This document shows, in pieces, positions 9,438-18,681 of a DNA stretch of 56,510 nucleotides (positions are counted from its first letter, which is position 1; every line of letters begins with the position of its first letter). The position numbers and the translations under genes were made by a program. This DNA is from Candidatus Sericytochromatia bacterium. Its GTDB lineage: Bacteria > Cyanobacteriota > Sericytochromatia > UBA7694 > JACMQJ01. The notes beneath the pieces were generated by a model. It did no database searches, was not told the DNA's origin, and saw nothing but the letters and a program-made list of their open reading frames with translations. The DNA lies in NCBI GenBank assembly GCA_026004035.1, contig BPII01000015.1, positions 1-56,510 on the forward strand. The letters run 5' to 3'.

Positions 9438-10313
9438 ATGCTAAATTTTGGAAACCTTATGACCGCTATGGTTACAACTTTTAATGAAAACTTAGAAGTA
9501 GATTATAATCAATTAGAAGTTTTATCGAACTATCTTGTAGAAAATGGAACAACAACATTAGTTTTATGTGGAACAACTGGTGAATCACCTACTTTAACAA
9601 AAGATGAAAAAATAAATATAGTAAGGCATGTCAGAGAATCTATTAGTAAAAATATTCCAATAGTAGCTGGTACTGGTTCTTATAGTACAAAAGAGAGTAT
9701 AGAACTATCAATTCAAGCTGAAAAAGCAGGAGCAAATGCCTTATTAGTAGTAAATCCTTATTATAATAAACCAAATCAGAAAGGATTGTATGAACATTTT
9801 AAAGCAATAGCTGAATCAGTTTCAATAGAAATAGTATTATATAATCACCCCGGTAGAACAGGAGTATGTATAGATCCTGAAACTTTACAAAAACTTTCTG
9901 AAATAAAAAATATTACATGCATAAAAGATAGTTCAGGAAATCTAGACTTAATAAGTCAATATAAATTAGCTGTTGGTGATAATTTAAAAATATATAGTGG
10001 TGATGATTCTTTAAATTTACCAATTTATAGTTTAGGTGGTGTAGGTGCTGTTAGCGTAGCTTCTCATATAGCAGGTAAAGATATTTCTAAAATGTTTAAT
10101 TTATTAGAGAATAATAATTTTAAAGAAGCACAAAAGATTCACTATAAATTATTTAACTTATTTAAGATTTTATTTTGTGCTCCAAGTCCAGCACCAACTA
10201 AATATGCACTCTATTATAAAGGAATAATAAAAAATCCTTTGGTAAGATTACCAATAACTTCACTTAATGAAAATGAAAAAATAAAAATTGAAGAAGTAAT
10301 TAAAAATATTTAA
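9438..10313 (+). CDS. dapA: 4-hydroxy-tetrahydrodipicolinate synthase
   Basis: DapA condenses pyruvate with aspartate semialdehyde in lysine and diaminopimelate synthesis. The 291-residue product has normal length and the family signatures LCGTTGESPTLT, YNHPGRTGV (catalytic Tyr) and CIKDSSGN with the Schiff-base lysine. The ATG is preceded by TTAAGGAG at good distance. The RNase J gene starts two bases after its stop, a pairing I associate with cyanobacteria. The enzyme is cytoplasmic and supports peptidoglycan synthesis. Confidence 0.95.
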   Translation: MLNFGNLMTAMVTTFNENLEVDYNQLEVLSNYLVENGTTTLVLCGTTGESPTLTKDEKINIVRHVRESISKNIPIVAGTGSYSTKESIELSIQAEKAGANALLVVNPYYNKPNQKGLYEHFKAIAESVSIEIVLYNHPGRTGVCIDPETLQKLSEIKNITCIKDSSGNLDLISQYKLAVGDNLKIYSGDDSLNLPIYSLGGVGAVSVASHIAGKDISKMFNLLENNNFKEAQKIHYKLFNLFKILFCAPSPAPTKYALYYKGIIKNPLVRLPITSLNENEKIKIEEVIKNI

Positions 10314-10315
10314 TT

Positions 10316-11974
10316 ATGAGTAACTCTTTGAGAATAATACCACTTGGTGGTCTTGGTGAAATAGGAAAAAATATGATGGCTATATGCTATCAAAAGGATA
10401 TAATAGTTATAGATTGTGGTTTAGGATTTCCTGCTGAAGATGAATATGGTGTTGATTACATAATCCCTAACTATAAGTTTCTAGTTGAGAATAAAAACTA
10501 TATAAAAGGAATTATTCTTACACATGGACATGAGGATCATATAGGAGGAATAAATCATTTTTTAGAAGCAATATCAAATTTAACAACTTTACCAACTATT
10601 TATGGGACAAAGCTAACAATAGGATTAACAGAATGTAAAATATCAAGAAAACTCATTGATAGAGTTAGTTTAAAAGTAATTCAAACAAGACAAAAAATAA
10701 ATTTAAGTTCCTTTAAAATAGAGTTTCTTAAAGTATGTCATAGCATAGCTGATTCTATAGGATTAGTTATAGAAACTCCTATTGGTAATATTGTTCATAC
10801 AGGTGATTTTAAATTTGATCCTACTCCAATAGATGGAATAGTAAGTGATTACTTTAAATTTGCTGAAATAGGTGAAAAAGGTGTTTTATTATTGATGTCG
10901 GACAGCACTAATGTAACAAGAGAAGGATTTACTCCTTCCGAAAAAGAAGTTTCAAATGGACTTATAAATGCTATTGGAACTGCTGAAGGTAGAGTTATAG
11001 TAACAACATTTGCTTCAAATATTCATAGAGTTCAACAAATTATAAATATATCTCATAAATTTAATAGAAAAGTTGTTTTACTTGGTAAAAGTATGGAAAA
11101 GGTCACAAAAAAAGCTATAGAGCTAGGCTATTTGAAATGTCCAGAGAATATTTTAATAGAAGAAAGTGAAATAGATAATTACAAAGATAATGAGTTATCC
11201 TTGCTTACAACAGGTTCTCAAGGCGAACCAATGTCTGCTTTAACAAGAATAGCTAATGATCAACATTGGATAAAAGTAAAAAAAGGTGATAAGATAATAA
11301 TTTCAGCTGTTCCTATACCAGGAAATGAAAAAATGGTTTTTAGTACTATAAATAAGTTATTTGCTAGAGGTGCAGAAGTAGTCTATGAATCATATAATCA
11401 ATTGCATGTCTCTGGTCATGCAAGTCAAGAAGAATTAAAACTAATGATAAACTTAACAAAACCAAAATATTTTGTCCCAATTCATGGTGAAAATAGACAT
11501 CTTATTCATCATAGAGAATTAGCTAAAAAATTAAATATTAAAGAAGAAAACATATTTGTATTAAATAATGGTGATATTTTGGAAGTTGATAAAATTCATG
11601 CTGAAATAAAAGGTAAAGTTCCAGCTGAAAAAGTCCTTGTGGATAAACAAGGAAAAATTTATTTAGAAGAAGAAGTTGTTAATGAAAGAAGATTAATAGC
11701 TGAAGATGGCATTATAGTTGTAACTGTTAATATTTTTAAAAATCAAGTTTTAGAAAATCCAAATATTGTGTCGAAAGGTTTTATTGATACAAATATATTT
11801 TCAAAAATAAGTCAATCTTTAAAAGATAGGATAGATAATTTCTTAAGCAAAAATAAAGAAAACTTAAATATAGAAAAAGATATTTCTAATTTAATAAAAG
11901 ACTATATAACATCTTATACAGGAAGAAAACCTATAGTGTCTTCTATTATAAATAAAATAGATTTGAAGAGTTAA
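10316..11974 (+). CDS. rnj: Ribonuclease J
   Basis: A 552-residue metallo-beta-lactamase/beta-CASP ribonuclease that carries out 5'-3' exonucleolytic and endonucleolytic RNA decay. The zinc motif HGHEDHIGG is near residue 70. HTGDFKFDPTP and SDSTN follow, and the beta-CASP motifs include TTGSQGEPMSALTRIA and SGHAS, then PIHGENRHL. Length matches the family. It is coupled to dapA upstream, and its stop codon overlaps the stop of the convergent rpsU gene. Confidence 0.95.
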   Translation: MSNSLRIIPLGGLGEIGKNMMAICYQKDIIVIDCGLGFPAEDEYGVDYIIPNYKFLVENKNYIKGIILTHGHEDHIGGINHFLEAISNLTTLPTIYGTKLTIGLTECKISRKLIDRVSLKVIQTRQKINLSSFKIEFLKVCHSIADSIGLVIETPIGNIVHTGDFKFDPTPIDGIVSDYFKFAEIGEKGVLLLMSDSTNVTREGFTPSEKEVSNGLINAIGTAEGRVIVTTFASNIHRVQQIINISHKFNRKVVLLGKSMEKVTKKAIELGYLKCPENILIEESEIDNYKDNELSLLTTGSQGEPMSALTRIANDQHWIKVKKGDKIIISAVPIPGNEKMVFSTINKLFARGAEVVYESYNQLHVSGHASQEELKLMINLTKPKYFVPIHGENRHLIHHRELAKKLNIKEENIFVLNNGDILEVDKIHAEIKGKVPAEKVLVDKQGKIYLEEEVVNERRLIAEDGIIVVTVNIFKNQVLENPNIVSKGFIDTNIFSKISQSLKDRIDNFLSKNKENLNIEKDISNLIKDYITSYTGRKPIVSSIINKIDLKS

Positions 11975-12135
11975 GATTTGTTTTTTCTAGCTTCACTACT
12001 TTTTCTTTTTCTTTTTACACTAGGTTTTTCATAATGCTTACGAGCTTTAATTTCTTTAAAAATTCCTTCTTTTACTAACTTTTTTTTTAATAACTTTAAA
12101 GCACTATCAAGGTCTTTTTCTACTCTTACCTGCAT
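11971..12135 (-). CDS. rpsU: 30S ribosomal protein S21
   Basis: A 54-residue basic protein matching S21: it opens MQVRVEKDLDSALKLLKKK, has the central EIKARKHYEKPSVKRKRK and a lysine-rich tail. It is shorter than usual open-frame cut-offs. A textbook ribosome site, AAGGAG, lies six bases ahead of the ATG at 12135. Its TAA stop and that of rnj overlap within a shared TTAA. S21 joins the small subunit late and helps initiation. Confidence 0.93.
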   Translation of the reverse strand: MQVRVEKDLDSALKLLKKKLVKEGIFKEIKARKHYEKPSVKRKRKSSEARKNKS

Positions 12136-12231
12136 TAAATCTCCTTAAAAACATATAATAATATTAATAAACATTTCAGCATAGAATTATATTTATTACT
12201 AACATTATTGTCAATAGAATTTTACCTTTAT

Positions 12232-12918
12232 TTACCACCATTTTTCGAAAAATATATTTTTACTATTTATTTTTAAATTTAAAAGATAATTATTGATATC
12301 GTTTATCATTTGATTTGGACCACATAAAAAGAAAATCTGATTTTCTTTTAAAAATTTACTCAATATTTCTTTATTTATTCTACCTGTAAAACTTTTACTA
12401 TTTTTATCTGTAATAAAATAATTAGATTTAAAATTTTTATTTAAAGAAACTATTTTATCAATATCTTTTTTATAAACTAAATCATCCATGTTTTTTGAAC
12501 TATAAAGAATACAAACTTCAAAAGGATAATTTATTTGATATGTAAATTTAAAAATGCTTATCAATGGAGTTATACCAATTCCACCAGCTATTAAAAGAAT
12601 ATTTTTATTTATTGAAGGAACAAAATAAATTTTTCCCTGTGCTTGTGAAATATAAAAAGTTTCTTGTTTTTTCGCAAATTTAAATAAATAACTAGTAACT
12701 TTATTATTTGATGACTTAATACCTAATTCTAAAATATTTTTTTCTAATGGGGTAGAAACTATAGAATAACCGCTTATATATTCTTTATTATCTATAGTTA
12801 AAAAAAAATCTATCCATTGTCCAGGATAAAATCTATATTCACTCTCTAATTCAAATATTAATTGATATATATTTGAACTCAATTGATTTTTTTCTTTTAA
12901 AATTACTTTATACTTCAT
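12232..12918 (-). CDS. FNR-family FAD/NAD(P)-binding oxidoreductase
   Basis: A 228-residue ferredoxin-NADP reductase-like protein. The N-terminal half is a flavin-binding barrel with YPGQWIDFFL and GYSIVSTP (the usual RxYS flavin motif is altered to GYSI). The C-terminal half has the nucleotide-binding IAGGIGITPLISI and the FFLCGPNQMI motif, and ends with FFEKWW, the aromatic end typical of this family. No iron-sulfur domain is attached. Its electron partner is unknown. It follows the YtkA-like gene with a one-base overlap, so the two are probably co-expressed. Confidence 0.85.
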   Translation of the reverse strand: MKYKVILKEKNQLSSNIYQLIFELESEYRFYPGQWIDFFLTIDNKEYISGYSIVSTPLEKNILELGIKSSNNKVTSYLFKFAKKQETFYISQAQGKIYFVPSINKNILLIAGGIGITPLISIFKFTYQINYPFEVCILYSSKNMDDLVYKKDIDKIVSLNKNFKSNYFITDKNSKSFTGRINKEILSKFLKENQIFFLCGPNQMINDINNYLLNLKINSKNIFFEKWW

Positions 12919-13322
12919 TATATTTCAAAATCAAAGTAAAAATCAGGCTTCTTACTATTTTTCAAATATACATTTATTCTCCAATCCCCCCTCATTGTAA
13001 AAATAACTTCTCCTTGATAAATTCCATTTCCTTTATATTTAAGTTTAACTTTATTCTCTGGCATTTCCATACTAGGCATTATTAGATCAAGTAATATTTC
13101 TTGATTTTCTAAAGGTTTATTTTTATTATCCTTTAGCTCTAAAGTAACTTTAACAGGCAACATTTTTTCAAGTTTATCAGTTTTAAAAATCAATTTTGCA
13201 TAATATTTTTTTGATAAAAATTTTAAAGTTATATTTTTTTCTATATCTTTAGAATATGAATTTATATTTGGATATAAAGTTATTAAGCTTAATATTAAAA
13301 ATAATGATAATAATTTTTTCAT
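12918..13322 (-). CDS. Secreted YtkA/FixH-like domain protein
   Basis: A 134-residue protein with an N-terminal signal peptide (LLSLFLILSLITL). The mature part is an immunoglobulin-like fold of the YtkA/FixH kind, recognised by LIMPSMEMPENKVKLKYKG followed by GIYQGEVIFTMRGDWRI. Methionine-rich MPSMEMP segments in this family have been linked to copper handling, but the role here is unproved. It sits between an RNase Z-like gene 11 bases upstream and the FNR-like gene downstream on the same strand, so an envelope redox or metal role is possible. Confidence 0.7.
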   Translation of the reverse strand: MKKLLSLFLILSLITLYPNINSYSKDIEKNITLKFLSKKYYAKLIFKTDKLEKMLPVKVTLELKDNKNKPLENQEILLDLIMPSMEMPENKVKLKYKGNGIYQGEVIFTMRGDWRINVYLKNSKKPDFYFDFEI

Positions 13323-13333
13323 AAAAACCCTTT

Positions 13334-14155
13334 TTAAACAAAAATAATAACTTTTTCTTTTAATTCTTTTGGTAATATTTTATTTAAATAACTATGTATA
13401 AAACTACTTTCATATCTCATGCTAAAATGAGATAATATAATATATTTGTTTTGAAATTGATCTTTTCTATTTATTATATCTTGTATATGTATATGTTTTC
13501 TTAAAGTTGCTTCTTCATAGTGTTCAGGTAATATGAAAGTACATTCCATTATTAAGATTTTACTTTTTTTTATGAAATCATAATCTTTATTATCCAATGG
13601 TTTAAAAGTAGAATCTCCTAAATAAGTTATAAATGGTTCTTTTATTTTATTAGTTATTTCTATACCTTCATTTTTTAACTTAACTATCTCTTTTTGAGAT
13701 AATCCTAAAAATTCTTCTTTTAATTTAGATTTTTTATAAAAAAATGTATATCCTAATGAAGGTATTCTATGGTCAGTTGAAAATGTTCTAACATTATAAA
13801 CTCTATTATATTCAAATTCTATATCCTCTTTTAAAGGTGTTAATTCATAAGTTCTATTTGAATGTTCTAACTTTGAAAAAGATTTTATAAGATTATTTAA
13901 ATCTTCCAATGCTCCTTCAGGTATATAAATTTTACCTAAAGGCATTTTTGCTAAATTTCTATGTGATATGTAATAGTATAAACCAATACAATGATCACCA
14001 TGCATATGAGATAAAAATATATTTGGAACAGAAACCAAATGAAAAGGACATTTTCCTATATCAAAAGACAAATGTAAATCCTTTATATAGAAATAAGTTT
14101 CTATAGTACTTCTTGAAAATCCTTCTATAATTATATTTTCTAATTCTACTTTCAT
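13334..14155 (-). CDS. RNase Z-like metallo-beta-lactamase hydrolase
   Basis: A 273-residue MBL-fold protein with the HxHxDH motif in LSHMHGDHCIGLYYY near residue 50, the Asp ligand in ITYLGDST, an ECTF segment and a late LSHFSMRYE histidine. The arrangement resembles ribonuclease Z and related zinc phosphodiesterases, though the canonical tRNA-binding arm is not evident to me. It could process tRNA 3' ends or be a related hydrolase of unknown substrate. It leads a three-gene run with the YtkA-like and FNR-like genes. Confidence 0.72.
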   Translation of the reverse strand: MKVELENIIIEGFSRSTIETYFYIKDLHLSFDIGKCPFHLVSVPNIFLSHMHGDHCIGLYYYISHRNLAKMPLGKIYIPEGALEDLNNLIKSFSKLEHSNRTYELTPLKEDIEFEYNRVYNVRTFSTDHRIPSLGYTFFYKKSKLKEEFLGLSQKEIVKLKNEGIEITNKIKEPFITYLGDSTFKPLDNKDYDFIKKSKILIMECTFILPEHYEEATLRKHIHIQDIINRKDQFQNKYIILSHFSMRYESSFIHSYLNKILPKELKEKVIIFV

Positions 14156-14196
14156 AAATAATTAAAAAATTATATATAGTATACTTTGCAAGTAAA

Positions 14197-14225
14197 AAAT
14201 ATCTATTCTATTTACATAGATATTT
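14197..14225. other. Perfect 10-bp inverted repeat upstream of the RNase Z-like gene
   Basis: AAATATCTAT and ATAGATATTT flank a nine-base loop, 42 bases before the start of the minus-strand hydrolase gene. Its position upstream rather than downstream of a gene suggests an operator or a 5' leader hairpin rather than a terminator. Confidence 0.35.
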
Positions 14226-14270
14226 GAAGAAATTAATATTTTTTTATAAAAAAACACAAATCAAATGAAA

Positions 14271-14454
14271 AAACCAATTTTTATAATAAATGCGCATAAT
14301 TAATAGTTAAAAATAAAGTATAAAAAATTAAAAAAAACTATAAGTTTTTAATAAATTATTTGACATATAAGAATTTTAGTATAATTATACAAAATTGTAA
14401 CTATAAAAAACATTAACTTTTAATGCCAGCTATCAATTTAATAAATTGGTATTA
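14271..14454 (-). repeat. MITE-like element, copy 2 (reverse)
   Basis: Reverse-oriented copy of the element described at 3105. It runs from ACCAATTTTTATAATAAATG to AATAAATTGGTATTA and contains the family's internal TTGACATATAAGAATTTTAG. The outer TAAT at its left end is degraded. It occupies most of the gap between the RNase Z-like gene and groL; the rest of the gap holds two hairpins and no gene. Confidence 0.85.
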
Positions 14455-14576
14455 AATTAATAACAATCAATAAATTTACATCCTATCACTTTTTATAGGT
14501 ATTTTTATAAGTATATCATTTATTTCTGCATAACAGTAGAATAGAACATTTTATTTATTTAGCTAACAAGAATTAA

Positions 14577-14600
14577 TCTCCATTCTCTACAGAATGGAGA
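14577..14600 (-). terminator. Hairpin downstream of groL, probable terminator
   Basis: A perfect 10-bp stem, TCTCCATTCT/AGAATGGAGA, with a four-base loop lies 38 bases past the groL stop. It is the only G-C-rich hairpin in the gap. The run after it on the minus strand (ATTAATTCTTG) is only partly T-rich, so it may also act as an mRNA-stabilising end. Its shape also recalls IS200/IS605 end hairpins. Confidence 0.5.
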
Positions 14601-14637
14601 CTTCTTAATTAAAATTTTGTATAAAGTTTTATAAAAA

Positions 14638-16284
<1,647 letters not shown>

Positions 16285-16299
16285 TTAACCTCCTTTTAA

Positions 16300-16605
16300 T
16301 TACTCAACTACTGCTAATATATCTTTTTCAGATATAACTAAATATTCAACACCATCAACTTTTACTTCTGTACCTGCATATTTTGCAAATATAACTATGT
16401 TATCAACTTTTACATCTATTTCTACTCTTTGTCCATTATCTAAAACTTTACCTGGTCCTACAGCTATAACTTTACCTTGCTGAGGCTTTTCTTTTGCTGT
16501 ATCAGGTAAAAATATACCACCTTTTGTTTTTTCTTCACTTTCTAACACTTTAACTACAACTTTGTCTCCCAAAGGTCTTAACTTAGTTGCTGTTGCTACT
16601 GACAT
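16300..16605 (-). CDS. groS: Co-chaperonin GroES
   Basis: A 101-residue co-chaperonin with the signature [12 protein letters not shown], the mobile loop [16 protein letters not shown], and [10 protein letters not shown]. It caps the GroEL ring. The ATG at 16605 is preceded by AAGGAGGAC, a very strong ribosome site. First gene of the groSL operon. Confidence 0.97.
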   Translation of the reverse strand: MSVATATKLRPLGDKVVVKVLESEEKTKGGIFLPDTAKEKPQQGKVIAVGPGKVLDNGQRVEIDVKVDNIVIFAKYAGTEVKVDGVEYLVISEKDILAVVE

Positions 16606-16644
16606 TTATTAGTCCTCCTTAACTAACAATAATACTAAATAATA

Positions 16645-16671
16645 TTAGCACTCACATTTTAGTAGTGCTAA
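16645..16671. promoter_or_regulatory. CIRCE operator 1 (HrcA site)
   Basis: TTAGCACTC, nine bases, then TAGTGCTAA. This matches the CIRCE consensus TTAGCACTC-N9-GAGTGCTAA except for one base. It lies 40 bases before groS, at or after the expected transcription start, where HrcA repressor would block transcription. Confidence 0.93.
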
Positions 16672-16675
16672 TATT

Positions 16676-16705
16676 ATTATAAAATATTATTAGCACTCGT
16701 GTAAA
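16676..16705 (-). promoter_or_regulatory. groSL promoter
   Basis: On the minus strand a TTTACA box (16700-16705) is followed after 18 bases by a perfect TATAAT (16676-16681). The -35 box lies inside CIRCE 2, and CIRCE 1 lies just downstream of the -10 box, so HrcA could block both polymerase binding and escape. Confidence 0.75.
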
Positions 16706-16716
16706 GTTAGTGCTAA
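16690..16716. promoter_or_regulatory. CIRCE operator 2 (HrcA site)
   Basis: Second copy with the same arms, TTAGCACTC-N9-TAGTGCTAA, and the same single mismatch as copy 1. It is separated from copy 1 by 18 bases. No hrcA gene is in the window. Confidence 0.92.
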
Positions 16717-16778
16717 TATTTTTTTACTTAATTTAATATATTTTAATATATTTTAAATTAAAAAATTAACAAATAAAC

Positions 16779-16806
16779 TTTACCTTATCTTAATCCATGA
16801 TATAAT
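16779..16806 (+). promoter_or_regulatory. Promoter of tRNA-Leu
   Basis: TTTACC, 16 bases, then TATAAT ending 14 bases before the tRNA acceptor stem. It probably also drives rpsT, whose start follows the tRNA by 39 bases. Confidence 0.6.
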
Positions 16807-16820
16807 TCTACTTAAACTTT

Positions 16821-16902
16821 GGGCGGGTGGCGAAATGGCAGACGCGCTAGACTTAGGATCTAGTACCCAAAAGGTGTGAGAGTTCAAGTCTCTCCCCGCC
16901 CA
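16821..16902 (+). tRNA. tRNA-Leu (anticodon UAG)
   Basis: A type II tRNA folded by eye: acceptor GGGCGGG pairs with CCCGCCC, the anticodon stem CTAGA/TCTAG encloses loop CTTAGGA giving anticodon TAG, then a variable arm, and T-stem GAGAG/CTCTC around TTCAAGT. The discriminator is A and the CCA end is not encoded, so a CCA-adding enzyme is needed. The open frame that runs through it into rpsT is not coding here. Confidence 0.96.
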
Positions 16903-16941
16903 TTCTTAAAAAGAATTTTATATTATTTATTTAGGAGAGAT

Positions 16942-17223
16942 ATGGCTAAAAGAATAAAATCTGCTATAAAAAGAGCTAAAATTGCAGAAAGAAATAGATT
17001 AAGAAATGTATCTGTTAAATCAGCTATTAAGACATATATTAAAAAAGTAGAAAACGATTTAGCATCTAATAAAATGGAAGATTTGGAAAAAGATTTAAAA
17101 GAAGCTATAAAAAGACTAGATAAAGCAGCATCTAAAGGTATTTTACATAAGAATACTGTAGCTAGAAAAAAATCAAGATTAATGAAAAAAGTTAATAAAG
17201 CTAAAGCAAGTTTAAGCTCTTAA
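16942..17223 (+). CDS. rpsT: 30S ribosomal protein S20
   Basis: A 93-residue lysine-rich helical protein beginning MAKRIKSAIKRAKIAERNRL, with the conserved LHKNTVARKKSRL near the end. The start at 16942 is chosen because it gives the family N-terminus and has TTAGGAGAG ahead of it; the longer frame would begin inside the tRNA. S20 binds 16S rRNA early in subunit assembly. It ends six bases from the convergent FliK-like gene. Confidence 0.96.
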   Translation: MAKRIKSAIKRAKIAERNRLRNVSVKSAIKTYIKKVENDLASNKMEDLEKDLKEAIKRLDKAASKGILHKNTVARKKSRLMKKVNKAKASLSS

Positions 17224-17229
17224 AGTTTT

Positions 17230-18681
17230 TTACATTATACCTTCTATTCTTTTCATACTCATTACCTTGTATTTTTGTGGTAAAAGTATGCTGTTACTAT
17301 GATTTTGTTTTCTATTAATATTGCATTGAATAGGTTTTATATCAAAAGGTAATTCTTTTAAGTTATTTTCTAGTAAATAAATTTTTTCTTTAAATAAATT
17401 TTTTATCTTTTCATTTTCTAATAAAATATTTATTTGTAAGTCTTTTTTTAAACTATTCATTTCAATAGAGACCTTACCTAAATTACTAGTTTCCATTAGT
17501 AATTGAATTTTTAGTGGAATATTTCCAATTTCATTTTTTTTATTAGACTTATCTTCTCTTGTTATCATTAGTTCAGCATTAATAATATTATTATTAATCT
17601 GAATAAATAATGGTAAACACATACTTTCATTTGGTTTATTCAATAAATCTCTAGCTATAAAATTTAAATTTATTGAATTTAAAGATTTATATATTTCTTT
17701 TAAAATATTTTCATTCTTTATATTATTAGTATTTTTATTTTTATTATTAAATTTTTCATCTACAACAAGTTTTAAAAGTTCTGTAAAAATATTTTCAGCA
17801 TCTTCATCTATTTCACCAAAAATATTTTTTAGTATTTTTTTTAACTCATCTATATCTTTTTCTAAATCAAAGAAATATTTTTTTAGCATTGCTATTTGCA
17901 TTGGGAAGATTGAAGGATTTTTTAGGACATCAATAGTTAATATATTTATAATATTTTTATTTATTTCATTACCTAGTTTTGTTATTTGTTTAGATGTATT
18001 TTCCAAAAATTCTTCTTTATTCTCTAAATCTTCAAATGGATTTTTTCTTACTTGTGTTGTTTCAAAAACTTTATTTTCTTCTAGTAAATTATTTTTTAAA
18101 TTTACTTTTTCAATATTATTTTCATTTTGATTTATTTTTTCTAGTTTATTTTTTTCTTCTATTTCTTTATTTATTATTGCTTGAGATATTTGTGATCTTA
18201 AATCTTGACCACTTAAAGAGCTTATCATTTTTTGTAAATCTTTATTTAAAGATATTAAATTTTGAGATAATCCACCACCTGAAAGTAATTGTTTTACTGC
18301 TTCTATATTATTTTTACTTAATTCTAATCCATTTAATAATAATACAACTCCTGCTTCCATAGATAATGATCCTTTATTCATTAAATTACCTAAAGCTTGA
18401 CTAAATTCATTCATAGTTTGTTTATTTATAGCTTGACCGTAATTAGCTAATATATTAGCTAATTGAATATTTTGAGTTGTATTAGGAAAACCTATTTCTA
18501 GTAGGATATTTGAGAATGATTGTAAATTAAAGTTTATTTTTTGTTTATTCTCTTGGGTAGTACTTGTTTCTGTTAGTAATTTTTGTTGAGGTACTTTTTG
18601 CTCTACAACTTTATTTGGTAAAGATGGAGTTATTACCGAAGGAATTAAATTATTTATATTTGTTAAATTAGATATATCCAT
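17230..18681 (-). CDS. FliK-like protein (possible hook-length control)
   Basis: A 483-residue protein without signal peptide. The first 40 residues are proline/glutamine-rich, residues 55-160 are helical (QLANILANYGQAINKQTMNE), the middle is Lys/Asn/Glu-rich, and the last 110 residues resemble the FliK C-terminal domain: PLKIQLLMETSNLGKVSIEM followed by LQINILLENEKIKNLFKEK and a leucine-rich helix. FliK measures hook length during flagellar export. The match is by pattern, not by strong motif. Its ATG overlaps the stop of the upstream kinase gene (TAATG), pointing to coupled translation with that kinase. Confidence 0.55.
   Translation of the reverse strand: MDISNLTNINNLIPSVITPSLPNKVVEQKVPQQKLLTETSTTQENKQKINFNLQSFSNILLEIGFPNTTQNIQLANILANYGQAINKQTMNEFSQALGNLMNKGSLSMEAGVVLLLNGLELSKNNIEAVKQLLSGGGLSQNLISLNKDLQKMISSLSGQDLRSQISQAIINKEIEEKNKLEKINQNENNIEKVNLKNNLLEENKVFETTQVRKNPFEDLENKEEFLENTSKQITKLGNEINKNIINILTIDVLKNPSIFPMQIAMLKKYFFDLEKDIDELKKILKNIFGEIDEDAENIFTELLKLVVDEKFNNKNKNTNNIKNENILKEIYKSLNSINLNFIARDLLNKPNESMCLPLFIQINNNIINAELMITREDKSNKKNEIGNIPLKIQLLMETSNLGKVSIEMNSLKKDLQINILLENEKIKNLFKEKIYLLENNLKELPFDIKPIQCNINRKQNHSNSILLPQKYKVMSMKRIEGIM

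Noticed and set aside
16876..16941. Upstream extension of rpsT
   Set aside because: Overlaps the tRNA-Leu gene and lacks similarity to S20; ATG 16942 has the ribosome site and correct N-terminus.
17994..18362. 122-codon Leu/Phe-rich frame antisense to the FliK-like gene
   Set aside because: Composition is a by-product of Lys/Asn/Glu codons on the real strand.
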